Positions 8,342 through 13,822 of a stretch of 13,822 nucleotides of DNA are shown here, piece after piece. Source of the DNA: Synergistaceae bacterium. GTDB taxonomy: Bacteria > Synergistota > Synergistia > Synergistales > Aminobacteriaceae. The stretch lies in assembly GCA_017475805.1 (NCBI GenBank), contig JAFVEW010000202.1, positions 1-13,822 of the forward strand. Direction: 5' to 3'. The notes beneath the pieces are model-generated. The model saw only the letters and a list, made by a program, of their open reading frames with translations, searched no databases and was not told the DNA's origin. Each line of letters opens with the position of its first letter. Within the stretch, counting starts at the first letter, position 1. The position numbers and the translations under genes are program-made.

Positions 8342-8376
8342 GAAAAAATTTTTGGAAAAAATCATTAATAATCGAA

Positions 8377-8406
8377 ATTTTAGGTTATTTTTTTTTTTTT
8401 TTTCAA
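8377..8406 (-). promoter_or_regulatory. Probable promoter of the minus-strand operon with a poly-A spacer
   Basis: Read on the minus strand, TTGAAA (8406-8401) and TAAAAT (8382-8377) are each one base off the sigma-70 consensus and are 18 nt apart. Thirteen of the 18 spacer bases are a continuous A run that continues into the -35 box (16 A in total, plus positions 8388-8403). Initiation near 8370 would give a leader of about 44 nt to the GTG at 8326. Changes in the length of the run would alter promoter spacing. Confidence 0.6.
8388..8403. repeat. Homopolymer of 16 T (plus strand)
   Basis: An uninterrupted run of 16 T, by far the longest homopolymer in the window, positioned between the putative -10 and -35 of the minus-strand operon. 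Such runs are prone to slippage in vivo and also to sequencing error. Confidence 0.9.
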
Positions 8407-8408
8407 GG

Positions 8409-8428
8409 GTAATATTACTGATTATCAG
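8409..8428. promoter_or_regulatory. Two overlapping short palindromes
   Basis: GTAATATTAC (8409-8418) is a perfect palindrome and overlaps by one base CTGATTATCAG (8418-8428), perfect around its central T. They lie just upstream of the minus-strand promoter and in the leader region of the toxin-antitoxin pair, so they could be an operator for either unit. No binding protein can be assigned. Confidence 0.35.
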
Positions 8429-8467
8429 CTTTTATTTTTATTTTTTTGCGTTTGAGTTTTTGTTGCG

Positions 8468-8487
8468 CTTTCATTAAAATTCATTAA
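8468..8487 (+). promoter_or_regulatory. 10-bp tandem repeat before the antitoxin gene, candidate operator
   Basis: TTCATTAAAA occurs twice in direct tandem (8468-8477, 8478-8487), one copy per helical turn, 29 nt before the antitoxin ATG. Ribbon-helix-helix antitoxins often bind repeated sites of about this spacing in their own promoters. The link is an inference. Confidence 0.35.
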
Positions 8488-8516
8488 AAAGTTATTTTTT
8501 ACAAAGGAGAAAATAA

Positions 8517-8777
8517 ATGGCAGTTCTGCAAATTCAACTCAGCGACAAATTAAAACATAACTCGGACGAATTATTTACGGATTTAGGGCTTGACACTTCA
8601 ACCGCAGTGCGTATCTTTCTCAGAGCTGCGCAGGAATACAGCGGCTTCCCTTTTCCTGTTAAACGCCACGTTTCAGCTGAATCAATCGAGGCTTTTGAAG
8701 ATGCACGGCTTCACAGAAATCTTTACGGTCCGTATCAGACGGCAGAGGAAGCTGTTGCAGCGATGCTGGAGGATTAG
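8517..8777 (+). CDS. dinJ: RelB/DinJ-family antitoxin
   Basis: This 86-aa protein is the antitoxin of a type II toxin-antitoxin pair. It should bind and neutralise the RNase toxin encoded next to it and repress the shared promoter. The N-terminal half shows the DinJ ribbon-helix-helix pattern: a beta strand (AVLQIQLSDKLK), then DELFTDLGLDTSTAVRIFLR and the typical SGFPFPV. The C-terminal half is the charged toxin-wrapping segment. AAGGAG (8504-8509) lies 7 nt before the ATG. The toxin frame begins 2 nt after the stop, as expected for a coupled pair. The antitoxin frame is intact although its partner is not. Confidence 0.9.
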   Translation: MAVLQIQLSDKLKHNSDELFTDLGLDTSTAVRIFLRAAQEYSGFPFPVKRHVSAESIEAFEDARLHRNLYGPYQTAEEAVAAMLED

Positions 8778-8779
8778 CT

Positions 8780-9084
8780 TTGTATCAAATTCATTTTACG
8801 TCGAAAATGAAAAAAGACGTTAAAAGAATGAAAAAGCGCGGAAAAGACATGTCGAAGCTTACTGCAATTTTAGATATTCTGAGCTCCGGAAAAGTCTTCC
8901 TCCGAAAAACAGGGATCACGGACTTATGGGCGATCTGTCGGATTTTCGTGAATGTCATATAGAGTTCGACTGGCTTTTGATATACCGCATTGAAGATGAG
9001 CAGCTTATTTTGACAGCTATGGAAACTGGGACTCACGCTGATTTATTTAGAAATGTAACGTATGCAAACAGTTTTTACAACTAA
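8780..9084 (+). pseudogene. yafQ: YafQ/RelE-family toxin, frameshifted
   Basis: YafQ toxins are ribosome-dependent mRNA endonucleases. The frame starts at TTG 8780, with GGAGGA (8768-8773) 6 nt upstream, and encodes MYQIHFTSKMKKDVKRMKKR. After codon 38 (AAA at 8891-8893) one base is missing. The original frame then drifts and stops at 8960-8962. Resuming at CTT 8896 gives LPPKNRDHGL, ECHIEFDWLLIYR and GTHADLF and runs to TAA at 9082-9084, about 101 aa in all. The YafQ active-site set (DH, H and DW of CHIEFDW, and the H before ADLF) is all downstream of the break. As sequenced the toxin is inactive. A recent mutation or a sequencing error are both possible, since no other damage is seen. Confidence 0.85.
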
Positions 9085-9165
9085 TCCTTCACTCTTCACT
9101 CGGAATAACCTCTGCTATACTTATAAAAATATGATTTCTTGAATTAGAAAGGACTTGATTTTTCA

Positions 9166-9804
9166 ATGTTAAAACGTTTTTCAATCGCGGTAATTTTAAT
9201 TCTCGCATTAGCTTCAATTTCGTTCGCTCATCCCGGCAAACTTGACGCTAACGGCGGCCATTATGACAAAGAGACCGGCGAATATCACTATCACAAAGGC
9301 CCTAACGCCTTGCAGAGCCTTGAACTTCGCCGCAACACTGTTTATAAAGCCAAAGTCGAGCGCGTTGTTGACGGCGATACTATGATCGTTTCATTTATCT
9401 TTGACGACGGCAGCAAATATCTCAAAGAGCGCGTTAGATTTTTGGGCGTCAACACTCCTGAGACAGTTCATCCGAGCAAGCCCGTTGAATATTACGGCAA
9501 AGAGGCCAGCAACTTCACGAAGTCAGAGCTTACAGATAAAACTTTATGGCTTCAGACCGATGTCGAAGTCAAAGACCGTTACGGAAGAATGTTAGCTTAC
9601 GTTTGGCTTAAAGAACCGAGCAAAAAAGATTTAGACGACGAAGCAGCAATCCGTGAAAACATGTTCAACGCTAAATTATTGCTTGAAGGTTATGCTCAGT
9701 TAATGACAATTCAGCCGAACTCAAGATATTCAAATATTTTCGTACACTTCCAGAGAGAAGCACGACAGGAAAATAAGGGACTTTGGGGCAAAGAGCCCGA
9801 ATAA
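9166..9804 (+). CDS. Secreted YHYH-thermonuclease (SNase-like)
   Basis: A 212-aa staphylococcal-nuclease-fold protein with a signal peptide (1 to ~21, ending SFA before HPG). It is therefore exported and probably degrades DNA/RNA outside the cytoplasm. Residues 22-44 form a His-rich YHYH module (HPGKLDANGGHYD, GEYHYHKG). The SNase domain follows (~58-208): VVDGDT (D71), RVRFLGVNTPET (R91, T97, E99), DRYGRMLAYVW (R141) and the closing ENKGLWG. By comparison with S. aureus nuclease, the Ca ligand D40 is Asn (N96) and the other catalytic residues are present. AAAGGA (9148-9153) is 12 nt before the ATG. The toxin remnant ends 81 nt upstream, and I see no clear terminator between them. Confidence 0.92.
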   Translation: MLKRFSIAVILILALASISFAHPGKLDANGGHYDKETGEYHYHKGPNALQSLELRRNTVYKAKVERVVDGDTMIVSFIFDDGSKYLKERVRFLGVNTPETVHPSKPVEYYGKEASNFTKSELTDKTLWLQTDVEVKDRYGRMLAYVWLKEPSKKDLDDEAAIRENMFNAKLLLEGYAQLMTIQPNSRYSNIFVHFQREARQENKGLWGKEPE

Positions 9805-9814
9805 AGCAATTAGG

Positions 9815-9875
9815 AGTTAGAAATTAGGAATGAGGAGTTAAAAAACTTAAAGCTCCTACTTCCTTATTTCTCACT
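9815..9875. repeat. Long imperfect inverted repeat upstream of the phosphatase gene
   Basis: Arms 9815-9839 and 9851-9875 (25 nt each) pair at 20 Watson-Crick positions plus one G-U, around an 11-nt A-rich loop. The strongest blocks are AGGAG with CTCCT and TTAGAAAT-like with ATTTCT. It may act as a terminator for the nuclease gene, although no proper T run follows. It could also be a small palindromic element, or an mRNA structure covering the next gene's start, which lies 8 nt beyond it. Confidence 0.65.
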
Positions 9876-9883
9876 AAGTTCAA

Positions 9884-11641
9884 ATGCTGTCGAATAAAAA
9901 CAAAAGCATATTAATTCAAACGGTTTTAATCATAACTATTTTATTCTGTGCCGCTGTAGGAATAAACGGACTTTCGATTTATTACAACGGCTCAGATTTT
10001 TATATGTCCGGCTTAATTGATAATAAACGCAGATTAACTCACTATGTCGAAGGCATGATGAGCAGGTATGAATCTATTTCGTGGCTGCTTGATTACTGGC
10101 TCGAAAATTATGAATTAATCGATACTTCGCGAACGTCTAAAGACCTTCAGAAATATTCAAGTGTTCCGTCAGAGTATTTAATTAACAGTAAGGCAATAAT
10201 GACGAATGAGATTTTAATTCTCACGCCGGAACAGCAATTTTTGTTTGCTGAATATTGCTATCGTGAATTAATGTCGGATTTTGACGATATTAAAACGATG
10301 CTGCAGCCTTATATTTTATATTGCGTCAAGCCGCTTGAACATCGACGAAACACGGCTTTTGTTTTTTTTAATGCCGTTGACAAAAACACTGACGACGAAT
10401 TTATAAAAGAACAGCTTGGCTCTATTTGGTCGCTAAACATGTCAAAGCATCCTGTTATAAAAGCAATGTATGAGACAGGCCAAGAGAGCGACGAATTTGA
10501 ATACGTAAAAGTCAAAAATGAAGAAATAGTTTACGGCTATATGCCATTGAAATTTGACGGCAAAATTTTATGTCATATTACGGCGGCGTTTCGTTGGGAC
10601 GATGTTAAAAACGCAATTTATCGAAATGTAATCTCCGTCGAAATAAAAAATGCTTTATCTTTAGTCGCGGCAGGAATAACTTTAGCTTTGCTGCTTTACA
10701 TGTTAATTTTAAGGCCGTTAGAGAAAGTTCAAAGCAGTGTTCGGGAATTTACAAGACGTAAAGACAGTGCCTCAATCGTTGACGAACTTTCGACAATAAA
10801 ATCAAAAAATGAAATCGGCCGTCTTGCTGACGACGTCTCTTTATTGGCTGTAACGCTGGAACAATATAACGAAGAAGCTGCGAGGCTCTCAGCAGAACAG
10901 GCACGAATTGAGACGGAGCTTTCACTGGCTGCAAAAATTCAAGAGGGAGTTTTGCCTAAAGATTTTCCGAATGTAAAAGAATTTTCGCTTTTTGCTGCTA
11001 TGCGGCCTGCTCGTGAAGTCGGCGGCGATTTTTATGATTTCTTTATGATTGACAATGATAATATTGCACTCGCTATCGGCGACGTTTCAGGTAAAGGAAT
11101 GTCGGCGGCTTTGTTCATGATGACGGCGAAAACGGTCTTGAAAGACTGCGCTTTGTTGTCTAATGGAGCTTCTGTTCAAGATATAGTTTATGAAGCCAAT
11201 AAAAAACTCTGTGAAGGCAACGAGGCTTATTTATTCGTAACTTTATGGTTCGGAATAATGACAATATCGACAGGCGAGATTGTTTATGTAAATGCAGGCC
11301 ATCAATTTCCGGCTCTAAGGCGCGACGGCGAACGCTTCAAAATAATAGAAGACATCCACGCGAGGCCGCTTGCGATTTTGCCGAATTTAACTTTTTCATC
11401 GGGAACATTAAAATTAAATCCCGGCGATACTCTTTTCCTTTATACCGACGGCGTTATCGAAACAAACAATAAAGACGACGAATTATTCAGCGAGGCAGGC
11501 TTAATCGACGCTTTGAATTTAACTATGGGAACTCCTCAAGAAATTGAAAGCGTAGTATTGAACAGCTTGAACGATTTTCACGGCTCGCGCCCTCAATTCG
11601 ATGATATTACGATGCTTTGCGTTAAATACTTTGGCCGATAA
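9884..11641 (+). CDS. Membrane sensor with SpoIIE/RsbU-type PP2C phosphatase domain
   Basis: A 585-aa inner-membrane signalling protein. One helix (~9-31) precedes an extracytoplasmic sensor region of about 220 residues with no domain I recognise, then a second helix (~255-276). A HAMP region (~277-330) starts with LRPLEKV, and a coil (~330-352, AARLSAEQARIETELSLAAKIQEGVLP) leads into the PP2C/SpoIIE domain (~355-583). Metal-binding motifs are complete: GGDFYDFF (D382), IGDVSGKGMSAAL (D400), YTDGVIE (D522) and FDDITML (D573, D574). Such proteins typically dephosphorylate an anti-anti-sigma (STAS) protein in a partner-switching pathway; no STAS or RsbW-like kinase gene is in the window. No Shine-Dalgarno site precedes the ATG, and a long hairpin ends 8 nt before it. 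Confidence 0.92.
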   Translation: MLSNKNKSILIQTVLIITILFCAAVGINGLSIYYNGSDFYMSGLIDNKRRLTHYVEGMMSRYESISWLLDYWLENYELIDTSRTSKDLQKYSSVPSEYLINSKAIMTNEILILTPEQQFLFAEYCYRELMSDFDDIKTMLQPYILYCVKPLEHRRNTAFVFFNAVDKNTDDEFIKEQLGSIWSLNMSKHPVIKAMYETGQESDEFEYVKVKNEEIVYGYMPLKFDGKILCHITAAFRWDDVKNAIYRNVISVEIKNALSLVAAGITLALLLYMLILRPLEKVQSSVREFTRRKDSASIVDELSTIKSKNEIGRLADDVSLLAVTLEQYNEEAARLSAEQARIETELSLAAKIQEGVLPKDFPNVKEFSLFAAMRPAREVGGDFYDFFMIDNDNIALAIGDVSGKGMSAALFMMTAKTVLKDCALLSNGASVQDIVYEANKKLCEGNEAYLFVTLWFGIMTISTGEIVYVNAGHQFPALRRDGERFKIIEDIHARPLAILPNLTFSSGTLKLNPGDTLFLYTDGVIETNNKDDELFSEAGLIDALNLTMGTPQEIESVVLNSLNDFHGSRPQFDDITMLCVKYFGR

Positions 11642-11728
11642 ACATCTAGGTATTGTCTTAAACTTCTTGAGGAACAATTCTCAGCGATTGAAGTCGAAAA
11701 ATTTATTCACGTCAGCAGCTCAAATTTT

Positions 11729-11753
11729 AATCTTGATAAAAATAGTAGGATAT
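11729..11753 (+). promoter_or_regulatory. IscR-box-like operator of the isc operon
   Basis: The site reads AATCTTGATA, AAAAT, AGTAGGATAT. Compared by hand with the E. coli type 1 IscR consensus (ATASYYGACT, RWWWY, AGTCRRSTAT), about 19 of 25 positions agree with no change in spacing. It lies 73 nt before iscR, over a possible -35 (TTGATA, 11733-11738), suggesting autoregulation by the product of the next gene. Confidence 0.6.
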
Positions 11754-11761
11754 GATATTCT
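11733..11761 (+). promoter_or_regulatory. Possible promoter of iscR-iscS-iscU
   Basis: TTGATA (11733-11738) and TATTCT (11756-11761) are 17 nt apart. The overlap with the IscR-like box is what a repressed promoter would show. The alternative -10 TATGAT (11751-11756) has no good -35. Confidence 0.4.
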
Positions 11762-11826
11762 TCCACGCGGTTTAATTATGACAAATTTAGTCAAGAATAA
11801 AATTAAAGAAAGGAGAGAATTTAATC

Positions 11827-12315
11827 ATGAAGCTTTCACAGGCTGCCCGCTATGGATTAAAGGCAATGTCTGATTTATGCGAATGTTTTGAAAGAACTCA
11901 AAAGCCCGTATCAGTCAGCGAAATAGCTTCCCGCCAAAATATTCCCGTGAATTATCTTGAGCAGTTATTAGGAAAATTAAAACGTGCTTCACTTCTTGAG
12001 AGTGTCAGGGGTGCTCAAGGCGGCTATTTGCTTGCGAAAAAAGCAGAAGAAATTTCAATCGCTGATATTTTGAACGCGCTAGGCGAACCTTTTATATTCG
12101 GCTCGTGTCAAACTGAAAAAGGCTGCGAGAACGCTGTAACCTGCCCGACTTTTAATTTATGGCGGCGTGTTAAAGGCTCAGTCGATGAAATTTTAGAGGC
12201 TACTACATTAGAAGATATTACGGCTGAAAAAAATTCTCTTCTTGAAAATTTAGAAAAGTTTATAGACCCTGAGCGCGAAAAAGTTAAAAACTTAGCTATT
12301 AATAAGGAGGCTTAA
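11827..12315 (+). CDS. iscR: Rrf2-family Fe-S cluster regulator (IscR-like)
   Basis: A 162-aa winged-helix regulator that, in its family, carries a 2Fe-2S cluster and represses Fe-S assembly genes when cluster-loaded. The N-terminal half has the Rrf2 signature (MKLSQAARYGLKAMSDL; VSEIASRQNIPVNYLEQLL; VRGAQGGYLLAK). Three Cys follow at C94, C100 and C106 with the IscR spacing (x5, x5). The fourth ligand, His107 in E. coli (CLTH), is Phe109 here (CPTF), so cluster ligation must differ in detail. AGGAGAG (11811-11817) lies 9 nt before the ATG. It heads a tight operon: iscS starts 9 nt after its stop, and a box resembling an IscR site lies in its upstream region. Confidence 0.93.
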   Translation: MKLSQAARYGLKAMSDLCECFERTQKPVSVSEIASRQNIPVNYLEQLLGKLKRASLLESVRGAQGGYLLAKKAEEISIADILNALGEPFIFGSCQTEKGCENAVTCPTFNLWRRVKGSVDEILEATTLEDITAEKNSLLENLEKFIDPEREKVKNLAINKEA

Positions 12316-12324
12316 ATTATAAAA

Positions 12325-13509
12325 ATGTTTGTTTATATGGATCACACGGCTACAACTCCGACAAGCCCTGAAGTTTTGAAAGCTATGATGCCGTACTTCG
12401 GTGAAAACTTTGGTAATCCGTCGAGCGTTTATTCGTTCTCACGAAAAAGCCGCGCCGCTATTGAAAAGGCTCGCGGTCAAGTTGCAGCAGCTTTGAACGC
12501 AGATCCTGCAGAAATTTTTTTCACCGGTTCAGGCACTGAGGCAGACAACTGGGCATTAAAAGGAACTTTAGAGAAAGCTATGAAAGCTGGGAAAAATCAT
12601 TTAATAACGACTGCAATCGAACATCATGCGATTTTACACACGGCTGAATATCTCAAAAAATATCACGGCGTAGACGTTACATATTTGACCGTAGATTCAG
12701 AAGGTTTTGTCAAAATCGAAGACGTCAAGAACGCAATAACAGACAAGACTGCATTAGTGTCAATCATGTTTGCGAATAACGAAGTCGGAACTATTGAACC
12801 CGTTGCAGAAATTGGAGCGTTATGCCGCGAGAAAAAAATTCCTTTTCACACTGACGCAGTGCAGGCCGCCGCTCATCTTGATATTGACGTCAAAGCAATG
12901 AATATCGATATGCTTTCAATGTCTGCTCACAAAATGTACGGCCCTAAAGGCGTCGGAGCTTTGTTTATTAAGAAAGGTTTAAGACCTGAGAATTTCGTTC
13001 ACGGAGGAGCTCAAGAGAAAGGCCGCCGAGCAGCAACTGAAAATATCGCTGGAATAGTCGGCTTCGGTGAGGCTATGGAAATTTTGAAATCGCGTCTTGA
13101 TGAAGACAAAAAAATTAATTCAGGGCGTCGAGACAGATTAATAGCAGGTTTGCTCAAAAAAATTCCTCACGCTAAATTAAACGGAGCGACAGGTGATAAA
13201 AGACTTCCGAATAATATTAATTTTAGTTTTATCGGCGTTGAAGGCGAAACTTTATTATTAGACCTTGACGCGAAAGGAATTTCAGCCTCAACTGGAAGTG
13301 CTTGCTCATCAGAAAGTCTTGATCCTTCGCATGTTTTATTAGCTTTAGGATTAAAACACGAAATGGCTCACGGTTCATTAAGATTTACAATCGGACGTTT
13401 AACGACAGATGAACAAATTGATTATGTTCTTGACGTTTTGCCTGAAATCGTAGCAAGACGCCGCGAAATGTCCCCGTTATGGGAAGATTATATTAAAGGA
13501 GCGAATTAA
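12325..13509 (+). CDS. iscS: Cysteine desulfurase
   Basis: A PLP-dependent NifS/IscS-type desulfurase (394 aa, normal length) that takes sulfur from L-cysteine and passes it as persulfide to the scaffold IscU. It starts MFVYMDHTATTPTS. Active-site residues are H101 (EHHA), D177 (HTDAVQ), the PLP lysine K203 (SAHKMYGPKG) and the catalytic Cys C327 in STGSACSSESLDPSHVLLALG. The long loop around that Cys places it in the IscS/NifS group and not in SufS. AAGGAGG (12303-12309) sits inside the end of iscR, 15 nt before the ATG, which is a wide spacing; in-frame TAA at 12319 excludes an earlier start. The next gene, iscU, begins 2 nt after its stop. Confidence 0.96.
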   Translation: MFVYMDHTATTPTSPEVLKAMMPYFGENFGNPSSVYSFSRKSRAAIEKARGQVAAALNADPAEIFFTGSGTEADNWALKGTLEKAMKAGKNHLITTAIEHHAILHTAEYLKKYHGVDVTYLTVDSEGFVKIEDVKNAITDKTALVSIMFANNEVGTIEPVAEIGALCREKKIPFHTDAVQAAAHLDIDVKAMNIDMLSMSAHKMYGPKGVGALFIKKGLRPENFVHGGAQEKGRRAATENIAGIVGFGEAMEILKSRLDEDKKINSGRRDRLIAGLLKKIPHAKLNGATGDKRLPNNINFSFIGVEGETLLLDLDAKGISASTGSACSSESLDPSHVLLALGLKHEMAHGSLRFTIGRLTTDEQIDYVLDVLPEIVARRREMSPLWEDYIKGAN

Positions 13510-13511
13510 AA

Positions 13512-13822
13512 ATGGCATTAGATTATAGTCAAAAAGTTATGGATCATTTTATTAATCCTCGAAACGTCGGAGAAATTCCTGATGCTGACGGTGTAGGCGA
13601 GGCCGGCAACCCTAAGTGCGGCGACATCATGAAGATTTACTTGAAAGTCAATCCTGACACAAAGGTAATCGACGACGTTAAATTTAAGACGTTCGGCTGT
13701 GCTTCAGCTATAGCTTCATCAAGTATGGCTACGGAATTAATCAAAGGCCGCACGATTGAAGACGCTTGGAATTTAACAAACAACGCCGTAGCAGAAGCTC
13801 TTGACGGCCTGCCGCCGATAAA
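13512..13822 (+). CDS. iscU: Fe-S cluster scaffold IscU/NifU-N (3' end beyond the window)
   Basis: The first 104 codons of an IscU-type scaffold, on which 2Fe-2S clusters are assembled from IscS-derived sulfur. It starts MALDYSQKVMDHFINPRNVG and keeps the first two cluster Cys in context: GNPKCGD (C36, with D38) and FGCASAIASSSMATELIKGR (C63). The third conserved Cys is expected near residue 105 and lies beyond the window. AAAGGAG (13495-13501) is 10 nt before the ATG, and the gap to iscS is 2 nt, so translation is probably coupled. Whether it is a short IscU or a longer NifU cannot be told from this part. Confidence 0.95.
   Translation, partial: MALDYSQKVMDHFINPRNVGEIPDADGVGEAGNPKCGDIMKIYLKVNPDTKVIDDVKFKTFGCASAIASSSMATELIKGRTIEDAWNLTNNAVAEALDGLPPI

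Noticed and set aside
8388..8403. T16 run as the tail of a plus-strand terminator
   Set aside because: No stable hairpin precedes it on the plus strand and no plus-strand gene ends nearby; its place between the -35 and -10 of the minus operon explains it better.
8780..8962. A complete 60-aa gene after the antitoxin
   Set aside because: Its last 22 residues are off-frame; the adjacent frame continues the YafQ family to 9084.
11601..11873. Plus-strand frame spanning the phosphatase end and the isc promoter
   Set aside because: It overlaps two well-supported genes, crosses the probable operator and encodes nothing recognisable.
1..13822. CRISPR array, tRNA, rRNA, transposase or prophage genes
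   Set aside because: None seen: there is no regularly spaced repeat set, no tRNA-like cloverleaf and no mobile-element protein in any frame.

Overview
The window is about 13.8 kb of AT-rich bacterial DNA, roughly 35-42% G+C by eye, with dense genes, strong Shine-Dalgarno sites and frequent TTG/GTG starts. The best taxonomic clue is the first, partial gene. It is a surface leucine-rich-repeat protein ending in Ser/Gly-rich residues, a GGCN motif and a hydrophobic stretch, which resembles the Synergist-CTERM sorting tail known from Synergistota. An anaerobic, probably gut- or rumen-type Synergistaceae fits this tail and the rrf2-iscS-iscU operon, but the assignment is an inference.

Layout, left to right. 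(1) 1-810 (+): 3' part of the LRR surface protein, apparently frameshifted inside its sorting tail. (2) 794-2122 (+): an intact glucarate dehydratase gene (gudD) followed by a terminator. (3) 2123-2422: a 300-nt gap with short repeats and the terminator of the opposite gene. (4) 2423-3649 (-): sbcD with no sbcC beside it, divergent from (5) 3717-4484 (+), a TSUP/DUF81 membrane permease. A shared bidirectional terminator separates the permease from (6) a convergent two-gene operon on the minus strand (8326 down to 4564). That operon encodes a membrane-anchored TPR protein, then a large secreted protein with Sel1 repeats, two OB-like domains, SH3-like domains and an LprI-like domain. Its probable promoter has a 16-A homopolymer in and next to the -35/-10 spacer, the classic layout of a phase-variable promoter. 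(7) 8517-9084 (+): a DinJ/YafQ-type toxin-antitoxin pair whose toxin is broken by a one-base frameshift. (8) 9166-9804 (+): a secreted YHYH-thermonuclease. (9) 9884-11641 (+): a membrane sensor with a HAMP region and a SpoIIE/RsbU-type PP2C phosphatase domain; a long imperfect hairpin lies just before its start and it has no clear ribosome binding site. (10) 11827-13822 (+): the Fe-S cluster operon iscR (Rrf2)-iscS-iscU, cut by the window end, with an IscR-box-like operator in its promoter region.

The Fe-S operon is the only classical pathway unit. IscS supplies sulfur, IscU is the scaffold, and the Rrf2 regulator probably represses the operon when cluster-loaded. The other genes look like independent accessory or envelope functions. 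The most interesting candidate for something undescribed is the minus-strand envelope operon with its likely phase-variable promoter and the compositionally mosaic 3' third of its second gene.
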